A stretch of 64,000 nt of DNA from Xenococcus sp. PCC 7305 (GTDB lineage Bacteria > Cyanobacteriota > Cyanobacteriia > Cyanobacteriales > Xenococcaceae). Below the pieces are notes generated by a model. That model saw nothing but the letters and a program-made list of their open reading frames with translations, searched no databases and was not told the origin of the DNA. Both the position numbers and the translations under genes were made by a program. The DNA lies in the NCBI RefSeq assembly GCF_000332055.1, contig NZ_ALVZ01000227.1:42306-106305 (forward strand), in the 5' to 3' direction. Shown one piece after another: positions 1 to 7,647 of this stretch. The stretch's first letter is position 1, and every line of letters begins with the position of its first letter.

Positions 1-1
1 G

Positions 2-1411
2 ATTCAAGAATCTAAAGAAAGAGTCAAAGCGGCGATTAAAAATGCCGGATTTGCTTTTCCCGTCAGAAAAATTGTTGTTAATCTGACCCCTGCGGATTTA
101 CGCAAAGAAGGGCCTAGCTTCGATCTCCCCATCGCGATCGGAGTGCTCGCCGCCTCAGAACAGGTCAATGCCTATTTACTCGGAGATTATTTATTTCTCG
201 GTGAGTTGTCCCTCGACGGTAGTTTGCGACCAGTGGCAGGAGTGCTGCCGATCGCCGCAGCCGCATCTCGACTCGGCATTTCTGGCATGATTGTCCCCGA
301 AAATAATGCTCAAGAAGCCGCAGTAGTCAAAGATCTTTCGGTCTATGGTTTTCAGCATTTAACTGAGGTAGTAAGGTTTTTAGATAATCCCGAAAAATAT
401 CAACCTGTAGAAGTCGATACTACAGCAAAATTGTCCCAGTCTAGTAAGTATTATCTCGATCTCAAAGATGTCAAAGGGCAGGTACATGCCCGACGGGCTT
501 TAGAGATTGCCGCGGCAGGAGGACATAATTTGATTTTTGTTGGCCCTCCAGGTAGTGGGAAAACTATGCTAGCTAAAAGGTTGCCAGGCATTCTACCATG
601 TCTTGATTTCTCAGAAGCGTTGGAAGTCTCCCAAATTCATTCCGTGGCGGGATTATTAAAAGATAAAGGCTCATTGATCACGACTAGACCTTTTCGCAGT
701 CCCCATCATTCGGCATCAGGGCCTTCTCTGGTGGGTGGGGGAAGTTTTCCTCGTCCTGGAGAGATTTCTTTGGCTCATAAAGGAGTATTATTTCTCGATG
801 AACTAACTGAGTTTAAGCGCAATGTCTTGGAATATCTGCGTCAACCCCTAGAAGACGGTCAAGTAACGATCTCGCGAACTCGTCAATCGGTAGAATTTCC
901 AGCTCAGTTTACTTTAGTTGCGAGTACCAATCCTTGTCCCTGTGGTTATTTTGGTGATGACATCCAATCTTGTACCTGTTCCCCTCGCCAAAGGACGCAA
1001 TATTGGGCTAAGCTTTCGGGACCTTTGATGGATCGCATTGATTTGCAGGTTGTGGTGAGTCGCCTTAAAGCTGAAGAAATGACCGGTAAAATCACAGGGG
1101 AGAATTCCCAATTGGTCAGGGAACGAGTTATTTCTGCCCGCGCTCGCGCTCGGGCAAGATTTGCCAAGGATGGTCAAGTTAGCTGTAATTCAGAAATGCG
1201 ATCGCATCATCTCAGAGATTTTTGTCAACTTGACGATGGCAGTCGTAATTTGCTAGAAAGCGCAATTTGGAAGTTAGGCTTATCCGCTAGGGCAATGGAT
1301 CGAATTCTCAAAGTATCCCGGACAATTGCCGATCTTGCTGGGGATGACAACTTGCAAACTTCTCATTTAGCAGAAGCAATCCAATATCGCACTATTGATC
1401 GAATGCAATAA
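2..1411 (+). CDS. yifB: YifB/ComM-family Mg-chelatase-like AAA+ ATPase (5' end outside window)
   Basis: The reading frame is open from base 2, so the gene begins upstream of the window; the in-frame GTG at 143 is internal and is not the start, because codons 2-142 encode the conserved YifB N-terminal segment (NLTPADLRKEGPSFDLPIA). Walker A (GPPGSGKT) lies at 542-565, Walker B (LFLDEL) near 788-805, followed by the Cys-rich NPCPCGYFGDD stretch and the C-terminal Mg-chelatase domain with a QYRTIDR end. The family includes ComM, a hexameric helicase that helps integrate incoming DNA during natural transformation. A role in transformation here is inference from the family. Only about the first hundred codons are missing. 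Stop codon TAA is directly followed by a heptamer array. Confidence 0.9.
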   Translation: MQESKERVKAAIKNAGFAFPVRKIVVNLTPADLRKEGPSFDLPIAIGVLAASEQVNAYLLGDYLFLGELSLDGSLRPVAGVLPIAAAASRLGISGMIVPENNAQEAAVVKDLSVYGFQHLTEVVRFLDNPEKYQPVEVDTTAKLSQSSKYYLDLKDVKGQVHARRALEIAAAGGHNLIFVGPPGSGKTMLAKRLPGILPCLDFSEALEVSQIHSVAGLLKDKGSLITTRPFRSPHHSASGPSLVGGGSFPRPGEISLAHKGVLFLDELTEFKRNVLEYLRQPLEDGQVTISRTRQSVEFPAQFTLVASTNPCPCGYFGDDIQSCTCSPRQRTQYWAKLSGPLMDRIDLQVVVSRLKAEEMTGKITGENSQLVRERVISARARARARFAKDGQVSCNSEMRSHHLRDFCQLDDGSRNLLESAIWKLGLSARAMDRILKVSRTIADLAGDDNLQTSHLAEAIQYRTIDRMQ

Positions 1412-1436
1412 GTAATGGGTAATGGGTAATGGGTAA
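1412..1436. repeat. TAATGGG heptamer array, 3 copies
   Basis: Three tandem TAATGGG units start two bases after the yifB stop and lie in the 36-bp gap before the convergent crr6 stop. The same family recurs at 41197-41232. Confidence 0.85.
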
Positions 1437-1447
1437 AACAACTCGCT

Positions 1448-1924
1448 TTATTTTAAAGAATCGAAAAACGTATCATCGATTTCATAGCCAAATAACTTAG
1501 CAAAAGATTTCAGGCGAAAATTACTAGGAATATCTCGTTCGCCTAGCCAATCAGAGAGGATAAATATTTTTTGCATCACGAAAATTTCCAGAGCTTCAGG
1601 ATTATAAATAATACCTTCACTACGACTAAACTGATGGGGAACTAACATAGCACTATAACGTGCTAATTCTCCTGTTTTCCAATCTAAAAGAAAAGGCAGC
1701 CAAGGATACATGCCGTCTAAACGCACAAACCATAGTCTAATTTCAGGGACTTCTGACAATTCCCTCGGATCTGTTTCTGATAATTGGTAGTTAATCGTAA
1801 ATTTTAGTTTTTGTTCATATTCTGCGATCGCCTTATCAGAGGGCAATTCTGCGATCATTTTTTTGATAGAAGATAAATCTAAACTATCAATAATATTCGT
1901 ATCTAGGTTAATATTGACAGTCAT
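1448..1924 (-). CDS. crr6: CRR6-like (DUF1817) NDH-1 assembly protein
   Basis: A 158-residue soluble protein that I recognise as the cyanobacterial/plastid CRR6 family (DUF1817), from the blocks DPRELSEVPEIRLWFVRLD, YPWLPFLLDW and MLVPHQFSRSEGIIYNPEALE. In plants CRR6 is a stromal factor needed to assemble the hydrophilic arm of the photosynthetic NDH complex, probably through NdhI; the cyanobacterial homologue is thought to act likewise. The start is the ATG at 1924 rather than the TTG one codon upstream. It is transcribed divergently from the Fur-family gene, with 105 bp between the starts, so the two may share control elements. There is no transmembrane segment. Confidence 0.75.
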   Translation of the reverse strand: MTVNINLDTNIIDSLDLSSIKKMIAELPSDKAIAEYEQKLKFTINYQLSETDPRELSEVPEIRLWFVRLDGMYPWLPFLLDWKTGELARYSAMLVPHQFSRSEGIIYNPEALEIFVMQKIFILSDWLGERDIPSNFRLKSFAKLFGYEIDDTFFDSLK

Positions 1925-2029
1925 CAAACTATATTCCTCTTTGATATAACAACTAAAAGCAAGACGTCGCTTTAGGGTTATGTTAATATGAAGTTGTAAT
2001 GAGTATGTATTAGTTAGGCAGCCTCATCT

Positions 2030-2464
2030 ATGAAACAATCAGAGGCAAATATCAAGCCAATTACTTCCTTTGACCAAGCGATCGCTCGTTGCCAAGAATT
2101 GGGGATGCGAGTCAGTCGTCAAAGACGCTATGTCTTAGAATTGCTGTGGGAAAAACAAGAACATCTTTCCGCCAGAGCAATCTATGATCTTTTAAACCAA
2201 GAAGGAAAAGAAATCGGCCACACGTCAGTTTACCAGAATCTAGAAGCATTGTCTGGTCAGGGGATTATCGAATGTGTAGAAAAATCCGACGGGCGACTCT
2301 ACGGAAATATCAGCTACTCTCATAGCCATGTTAATTGTCTCGATTCGGACAAGATTATTGATGTGAATGTTACCTTGCCAGAAGATTTGCTCAAGAAGAT
2401 CGAAGAGCAAACAGGAGTCAGCATCACAGACTACCGTATTGACTTCTTCGGCTATAAGCAATAA
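2030..2464 (+). CDS. furC: Fur-family regulator, FurC/PerR type of cyanobacteria
   Basis: 144 residues with the Fur winged helix (MRVSRQRRYVLELLW, GHTSVYQNLEALSGQGII, residues about 26-80) and a C-terminal dimerisation half. The metal-site motif reads HSHVNCLDSD (98-107): the first Cys of the usual CxxC (C103) is present but the second is Ser106, and the C-terminal CxxC is absent, so the Cys4 structural zinc site is lost. This matches my memory of Anabaena FurC (PerR-like, peroxide response) rather than FurA or Zur. It probably represses peroxide-defence genes and perhaps itself; no clear operator could be assigned. A terminator follows at 2570-2614. The FurC assignment is less certain than the family. 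Confidence 0.7.
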   Translation: MKQSEANIKPITSFDQAIARCQELGMRVSRQRRYVLELLWEKQEHLSARAIYDLLNQEGKEIGHTSVYQNLEALSGQGIIECVEKSDGRLYGNISYSHSHVNCLDSDKIIDVNVTLPEDLLKKIEEQTGVSITDYRIDFFGYKQ

Positions 2465-2569
2465 TCTCTCGTAGTTTTGTTCCAGAACTGAATGTAAACA
2501 AATATTAAGGAACGCATAAAAACCATAGGTTTTTCCTAAGTAATAGATGGAGAGTTCAAATTCTGAATC

Positions 2570-2614
2570 GAACCACTAATTCATTTCCCATGATTGATAG
2601 GTGGTTCTTTTTTT
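2570..2614 (+). terminator. Intrinsic terminator downstream of furC
   Basis: GAACCAC (2570-2576) pairs with GTGGTTC (2601-2607) and is followed by seven T (2608-2614). The 24-nt loop is long, but the position, 106 bp after the furC stop and just before the convergent methyltransferase stop, fits a terminator. Confidence 0.6.
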
Positions 2615-2629
2615 ATCCTTTTTCCCAAC

Positions 2630-3292
2630 TTATAGTTTTAGGGCCAAAGTCAAGCCATCAGCAATGGGGATTAAACTAAGGTTCACCCTAGAATCTTGAT
2701 GCAACTTATGATTAAATTCTCGAATCGCAATGGTTCGCTTGTCACTATCATTCGGGTCGGCGACTCTTCCAGACCATAGGACATTATCGATCGCGATTAA
2801 ACCACCAGGCCGAAGCAACTCTAAACATTTTTCATAATAGTTATCATAATTTCTCTTATCCGCATCAATAAAAGCAAAATCAAAACTATTGGTTTGTTCC
2901 GTTGCGATCAATTTATCCAGGGTTTCTAAAGCAGGAGCCAGATGTAAATCTACTTTGTGGGAGACCCCCGCTTCTTGCCAATAACGAGACGCGATCGCAG
3001 TCGACTTTTTATCAATATCACAAGCCACAATCTTGCCATCTTCGGGTAAGGCTAAAGCGACAGCCAAAGAGCTATAACCTGTAAAAACCCCAATATCTAA
3101 AGTCTTTTTAGCTCCTAGTAACTGTACCAATAACGACATAAACTGCCCCTGTTCGGGGGCTATTTGCATTCTGGACATGGGAAATGTTGCTGTCTCTTCC
3201 CTTAGTTTTGCTAGGATTTCTGGTTCTCGCACGGAGACAGATTGTATGTAGCTAGATAAACTGTCATTGAGCCCAAAAGTTTTATTGGCCAT
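2630..3292 (-). CDS. Class I SAM-dependent O-methyltransferase (CCoAOMT-like)
   Basis: 220 residues of the caffeoyl-CoA O-methyltransferase-like family (methyltransferase 3), cation-dependent. Motif I for SAM binding is LDIGVFTGYSSLA (65-77). The metal ligands expected for the family are visible as FIDADKRNYDNYY (141-153; D143 and nearby) and IDNVLWSG (168-175). It is close to Synechocystis SynOMT (Slr0095), which methylates catechol-type phenolics in vitro; the natural substrate is unknown. It lies 32 bp downstream of sufE on the same strand and is probably co-transcribed with it, a link with no obvious functional logic. The ATG at 3292 gives the full conserved N terminus. Confidence 0.88.
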   Translation of the reverse strand: MANKTFGLNDSLSSYIQSVSVREPEILAKLREETATFPMSRMQIAPEQGQFMSLLVQLLGAKKTLDIGVFTGYSSLAVALALPEDGKIVACDIDKKSTAIASRYWQEAGVSHKVDLHLAPALETLDKLIATEQTNSFDFAFIDADKRNYDNYYEKCLELLRPGGLIAIDNVLWSGRVADPNDSDKRTIAIREFNHKLHQDSRVNLSLIPIADGLTLALKL

Positions 3293-3324
3293 CTTTTACA
3301 AATATTAATTCTTAATTATCTAGG

Positions 3325-3750
3325 TTAAACAAGTTCTGCGGCCTTTTGTTTCATCAGCTGAAAAATATTATAAAAACCATTGGCACGAGAAGGAGTTAGG
3401 CTGACTTGCAACCCTGTTTCTTCAATGAAATTGGGCTGTACCTCAATAATTTCTTCTGGGGTTAAACCATTTAAACCTTCAATTAAAAAAGCTACTAATC
3501 CTTTCACTAATTGAGCATCAGAATCTCCCTGATACAAGATTTTGCCATCTTCCTTGGCTGCTGTTATGTAGACCTTAGAAACACATCCTTGAACTTTATT
3601 ATCGGCAATCTTGTCTGTTTCTGGCATTGCTGGTAATTTCTTGGCGTACCAGAGTAATTGCTCATATTTCTGTTTAGGATTAGTCCGTCGTTTAAAGCGA
3701 TCGACAATTTTAGCTAATTTTTCGGGAAAGACTGTTGGCGAAGAGGACAT
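3325..3750 (-). CDS. sufE: Cysteine desulfuration protein SufE
   Basis: 141 residues, the usual SufE length. The acceptor cysteine lies in KVQGCVSKVY (C56), which takes persulfide sulfur from a group II cysteine desulfurase (SufS) and hands it to the SufBCD scaffold for Fe-S cluster assembly, the main Fe-S pathway in cyanobacteria. The C-terminal block RANGFYNIFQLM is also typical. No suf scaffold genes are in the window; the desulfurase at 36651-37814 is a different, IscS-type enzyme. sufE is the first gene of an apparent pair with the methyltransferase. The ATG at 3750 is the only good start. Confidence 0.92.
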   Translation of the reverse strand: MSSSPTVFPEKLAKIVDRFKRRTNPKQKYEQLLWYAKKLPAMPETDKIADNKVQGCVSKVYITAAKEDGKILYQGDSDAQLVKGLVAFLIEGLNGLTPEEIIEVQPNFIEETGLQVSLTPSRANGFYNIFQLMKQKAAELV

Positions 3751-4035
3751 AGTTTAAGGTAAGTGGCGAATTATATCTGCTAGTAATATACCAAATTGTT
3801 ATGGTTTCACGCGAACTCGATGTGCTTCTTTCTATAAGCTTTAACCACCACCGCCACAGCCGCCTCCGCTCGTACTGCCTTACTACTTATTGTAGTTAAA
3901 AACATACGACAATTACAACTTATATGGAATTTTAACAAAAGATATTGATTTACCAATGCTGGTTTTATCGAAATTATTGATTAAGATAATATTCTGAGGA
4001 CAAGAACGATTAATGTGTTTGAGAGGTGATCAAAA

Positions 4036-4689
4036 ATGACCGAGATTGCAAACGAGGAAATGCGCCGTAAACTAGGCAATCTGACTCAAATACGGGAACT
4101 CTTATTTGGCGAACAAATCGAAGATTACGATAGTAGATTTCAACAATATCAAAAGCAAATAACCGACTTAGAGTCTAATGTAAAATCTTTAGAGTCTAAT
4201 TTAGAGCAATTTAAATTGGATCAGCAACAAAGAATTGAGCAGTTGCAAAATGACTTGTCCCATGAGATAAGTACGGCGATAAATGCCTTGGAGAAAAAGC
4301 TCCAGTATCTGGGCTTAAATACTAGCAATGAAGTTACTAAGTTAACTAAAAGTATTGAGACAAAAACCCAAAGAAATTCACAAATAATTGATGCTGTTTC
4401 TAAGCGCTTTGAGACTCAGAACCAACAGCTCAGAGAGGAAATAGCCCAAACTAAAACAGGTTTAGAAAAAGACTTATCTGGTCTAAAAAAAGAATTATTA
4501 GAGCTATTAGAACAGGATTTAGCTAATTTCTCAAAAGATAATCTTTCTCGTCATGAGTTGGCTGATTTATTGTTTGGAATTTGCATGAAAATTAAAAAAA
4601 CTGATGTCAATCCTGAACTTTTTGGCTCGACTCAAAACAATCAGGAAATACAAGCAGAATTGATACTTCCAGGAGATAGTAATAGTTAA
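4036..4689 (+). CDS. Conserved cyanobacterial coiled-coil protein
   Basis: 217 residues, function not recognised. After a short N-terminal motif (RRKLGNLTQIRELLFGEQ) most of the protein, residues about 30-165, is heptad-rich coiled coil (LESNVKSLESNLEQF, LEKDLSGLKKELLELLEQDL), ending in a compact segment (SRHELADLLFGICMKI) and a polar tail. There is no signal peptide or membrane span. The start has the strongest ribosome-binding site seen here, GAGGTGAT at 4023-4030, five bases before the ATG. It precedes, on the same strand, the haem-binding sensor and the MscS-type channel, but a 360-bp gap with a heptamer array and a hairpin makes co-transcription unlikely. Confidence 0.85.
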   Translation: MTEIANEEMRRKLGNLTQIRELLFGEQIEDYDSRFQQYQKQITDLESNVKSLESNLEQFKLDQQQRIEQLQNDLSHEISTAINALEKKLQYLGLNTSNEVTKLTKSIETKTQRNSQIIDAVSKRFETQNQQLREEIAQTKTGLEKDLSGLKKELLELLEQDLANFSKDNLSRHELADLLFGICMKIKKTDVNPELFGSTQNNQEIQAELILPGDSNS

Positions 4690-4745
4690 GGGATGAGGGA
4701 TGAGGGATGAGGGATGAGGGATGATATTTTGATTTTAATCAAAAT
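4690..4745. repeat. GGGATGA heptamer array (5 copies) plus AT-rich hairpin
   Basis: Five perfect GGGATGA units run from 4690 to 4724, beginning at the last base of the coiled-coil gene's stop codon region. Immediately after, ATTTTGATT (4726-4734) and AATCAAAAT (4737-4745) form a perfect 9-bp AT-only stem with a two-base loop, possibly the transcript end. The rest of the 360-bp gap to 5049 is AT-rich with no feature I can support. Confidence 0.75.
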
Positions 4746-5049
4746 TTGCAGAGCTTGTTGTCTCTGTCCCAGTTAATATTGTTTTTCAGAAATCTTAGTG
4801 TTTTTTCTTGTTAATATTCAGAACTAATTCTTAACTTATAATAATTTTTACTGTTAGGAATATAAATATTGTTTTTTTAGAAAATCCTATACCAAAAAAC
4901 TACTGAAATCCGATTAATGTCACGGCTCTTTATCGTAAAAATACCGAGGTAAAAGCCTTCGAGAAGATTTAGATTTGTGGTCAGACATTTTGGTTAGCAA
5001 CTGAATTTTTTTAATATATAGTATTTTCTTTAAAATTTATTCCACTCCT

Positions 5050-6006
5050 ATGAACCTACAGAAAAGACTCTCATCAGTAGTGCTTGCTATTTTCTTATCT
5101 GGGTGGTTGATTGCTGGTTTAACTGCCTACACTATGGAGAAAAGGAATGCGCGACAAGATACCGTTCATACAGCTGAGGTACTTCTAGGTACAGCGATCG
5201 CAGCTAGAAGCTATACTTCAGAAGAAATTCAACCTTTGCTCATAGACAAAATTACAAAAGATTTTATTCCCCAGACTGTACCCTCATATTCTGCTCAGCA
5301 ACTTTTTGCTCGTCTGGGGAAAAAATACCAAGGATATACCTATGCCGAAAGAGTTCTCAATCCTACTAATCGTCAGAATATAGCCAAAGGATGGCAAGTC
5401 GAAATGATTCAAGCTTTTATTAAAAATCCTGAATTAAAGGAAATTATTGGAGAACGCACCAACATGGAGGGAGAAGATTTTCTGTATGTTGCTAAACCAA
5501 TTCAGGTTCAGCAACAAAGTTGTTTACAATGTCATGGAAAACCAGAAGTTGCCCCACCGAGTTTGCTGAAAACCTATGGATATTATAATGGCTTTGATTG
5601 GAAACTAAATGAAATTGTGGGCACAAGGTTGATTTCCGTTCCGACATTAATTCCCAAAAAACAAGCACAAAAAGAAGTTTTTTCCTATCTGCTCATGATT
5701 GCTAGTGTTTTCTTAGTTGCTTACACAACAGTTAGCCTCATAGTTCAGCATTGGATATTAAGACCTCTCGATGCTATTTCTCATCTAGTTGAACAAGTCA
5801 GTCTGCATAGAGTGGAGAATCTACAATTACCCGATGAAAGCTTTGATGAGCTGGGTAAGTTGAGTAAATCTGTTAATAGGCTAATTATAAGTTTGCAGAA
5901 AGCACTTTCAAACCAAAAACGGTCGCCTCATAAAAAACAACGGGGAGACAATAATAATCGGCAGCTAGGAGCCAATAATAAACAACAGAGAACTCATGAC
6001 AAGTAA
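5050..6006 (+). CDS. Membrane haem-binding Tll0287-like (DUF3365)/HAMP sensor protein
   Basis: 318 residues: transmembrane helix about 8-27, a periplasmic Tll0287-like domain (DUF3365), a second helix about 211-233, a HAMP linker about 234-286 and a polar Gln/Asn/Lys-rich tail. The periplasmic domain has CLQCH (158-162), a c-type haem attachment motif; the family is known from the Thermosynechococcus protein Tll0287. There is no histidine kinase, cyclase or methyl-accepting module after the HAMP, so the output must pass to a partner protein. The MscS/cNMP protein starts 57 bp downstream on the same strand and is the obvious candidate partner, by inference. No clear Shine-Dalgarno sequence precedes the ATG. 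Confidence 0.85.
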   Translation: MNLQKRLSSVVLAIFLSGWLIAGLTAYTMEKRNARQDTVHTAEVLLGTAIAARSYTSEEIQPLLIDKITKDFIPQTVPSYSAQQLFARLGKKYQGYTYAERVLNPTNRQNIAKGWQVEMIQAFIKNPELKEIIGERTNMEGEDFLYVAKPIQVQQQSCLQCHGKPEVAPPSLLKTYGYYNGFDWKLNEIVGTRLISVPTLIPKKQAQKEVFSYLLMIASVFLVAYTTVSLIVQHWILRPLDAISHLVEQVSLHRVENLQLPDESFDELGKLSKSVNRLIISLQKALSNQKRSPHKKQRGDNNNRQLGANNKQQRTHDK

Positions 6007-6063
6007 CCAGGATCTAACTTATATCTAAATTAATCCTAATTAAATAATTATTAAAATAATTTC

Positions 6064-7647
6064 ATGAAAACTTCAAATCTAATTCTTGTTGGGTTAACGG
6101 GTTTGCTGCTTTTTGTTTATAGTTTTTTGAGGAGTAATCCAGACTTAGTCTCAAATTCTATAGTGAAATTCCTGGGAGTTGCTGTTTTAATTTGTGGCAG
6201 TATTGCGATTGTAAATTTTCTCTCTTTTATTATTGTTAATCTTTGGTTTGTGCGTTTTCAAGGTAAACAAGCCTCCGATTTAGTGAAATTAGTGGTTCTG
6301 CTATTTCTCTACGGTATTTGTGCAATCATTATCTTTCAATTATTTGGTCAAGATATCACTGCTCTGTTTGCGACCTCTGCCTTAATCACTGCTGTAGTTG
6401 GTTTTGCTCTCCAGTCTACTTTAGGCAATTTCTTTTCTGGTGTTGCGCTCCAAATCGATCAACCTTTCCATATTGGAGATCGAGTGATTATTCAGGATGA
6501 TGAGGGTTCAGTAGTTTCCATTACTTGGCGAGCCACAACTATTCAGACAAGAGAGGGGATATTAGTGCAAATTCCTAATGGTTTGATGTCTGAAGAAGTG
6601 GTAAAAGTAATCCCTGGCCAGGGGAATATTCAAAGATCAATCGATTTTCTGGTTTCAGGTCAAGTTCATCCTCAAAAGGTTATTGATACTGTTTATCACG
6701 CGATACTCAATCAGTCTCATCCCAACATTAATCTTGACAAGCCAGTGCAGGTTAGTATGTGGAACTTTGAACTTGCGGAAGAATCACTGTTTATAAACTA
6801 CAGAATTTTCTACTATCCTCGAAATTATGAAGCTGCGGAACAGTATAGCGATCGCGATATTTTACGTCGTGTTTGGTATGCTCTAAACCGTCATGGAATG
6901 AATTCCGAAGATCAGGTTGCATCCTCAGATCAACGTCTTAGATTAATTAGCTCTATTGAATTTTTTCGTAACCTCAGCCCAGAAGTGCATCAGATTATAT
7001 TAAGACATGCCACGTCATTATTGTTTGATACTGGTGAAACCTTAACTAGCTATAATCTTCCGGAGAAAACTATGTTTATTGTTAGTCAAGGCTATGTTAA
7101 CGTCCAACAAGAATTGAGATTAGTTCCTGGTCAAACCAAATTTCAAGTTTTCACTCGTCGACCGAAAACCCACCCTCCTATTCCATTGGAGCGTCAATTT
7201 GTAGAAAGAGTTGCTTTTGAGCTAGCTCAATATATTGGCCCCACGGCATTCTCCTTAGCCCATGAAAAGCGAGTTGCTTCTCTCTACTCGCTTTATCAGC
7301 AATTGGCTGAAGAAATTCTTGATCTTGAGCAAAGAGAGACATTTCTCCAATCTTGTCCTGCGGCACCTCTGGAGCAATTGCAGTCAGGTGACTGTTTTGG
7401 AGAGCGATCGCTATTTTTCAGTGAGCCTCTGGTTCGAGCAACAATGATCACAGCAGTTGAAACGGAGCTTTTAGCCATTCCTCAAGAGGCAATAGCCAAA
7501 GTCTTAGATCACGACCCGAGACTATTAGATGTGATTGCCCATGACTTTGCGAGGTATCAGAGTGAATATCTCACCAAAACTATGCAAATACCTGGTGCTA
7601 AAAGTCAAAAAGCAGAACAAATCGCGATCGCCATAGGAAATCTTTAA
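6064..7647 (+). CDS. MscS-type mechanosensitive channel fused to a cyclic-nucleotide-binding domain
   Basis: 527 residues. Four hydrophobic helices occupy residues about 5-125; the pore-lining helix and MscS beta domain follow (TSALITAVVGFALQSTLGNF, FHIGDRVII, QIPNGLM). From about 296 a Crp-like cNMP-binding fold begins (FFRNLSPEVHQIIL) and ends with GDCFGERSLFF near 442-452 and AVETELLAIP. This is the bCNG layout: MscS-superfamily channels gated or modulated by cyclic nucleotides. Residues about 365-432 interrupt the cNMP fold with an extra helical segment (YIGPTAFSLAHEKRVASLYS, then LYQQLAEEIL and RETFL). The GERS motif lacks the Arg-(T/S)-Ala of a canonical cAMP phosphate-binding cassette (ACT... 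is replaced by VRATM), so ligand binding is uncertain. The stop overlaps the convergent amidohydrolase stop by four bases. Confidence 0.85.
   Translation: MKTSNLILVGLTGLLLFVYSFLRSNPDLVSNSIVKFLGVAVLICGSIAIVNFLSFIIVNLWFVRFQGKQASDLVKLVVLLFLYGICAIIIFQLFGQDITALFATSALITAVVGFALQSTLGNFFSGVALQIDQPFHIGDRVIIQDDEGSVVSITWRATTIQTREGILVQIPNGLMSEEVVKVIPGQGNIQRSIDFLVSGQVHPQKVIDTVYHAILNQSHPNINLDKPVQVSMWNFELAEESLFINYRIFYYPRNYEAAEQYSDRDILRRVWYALNRHGMNSEDQVASSDQRLRLISSIEFFRNLSPEVHQIILRHATSLLFDTGETLTSYNLPEKTMFIVSQGYVNVQQELRLVPGQTKFQVFTRRPKTHPPIPLERQFVERVAFELAQYIGPTAFSLAHEKRVASLYSLYQQLAEEILDLEQRETFLQSCPAAPLEQLQSGDCFGERSLFFSEPLVRATMITAVETELLAIPQEAIAKVLDHDPRLLDVIAHDFARYQSEYLTKTMQIPGAKSQKAEQIAIAIGNL

Noticed and set aside
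2559..2580. TCGAACC-like sequence resembling a tRNA T-arm
   Set aside because: No acceptor or anticodon arms can be folded around it; it is part of the furC terminator stem.
3841..3879. Minus-strand Gly/Cys-rich codons (SGGGCGGGG then stop), like the tail of some secreted or peptide-maturation proteins
   Set aside because: Only about 12 codons are open; stop codons lie just upstream in frame. Could be a remnant of a lost gene end, but too short to support.
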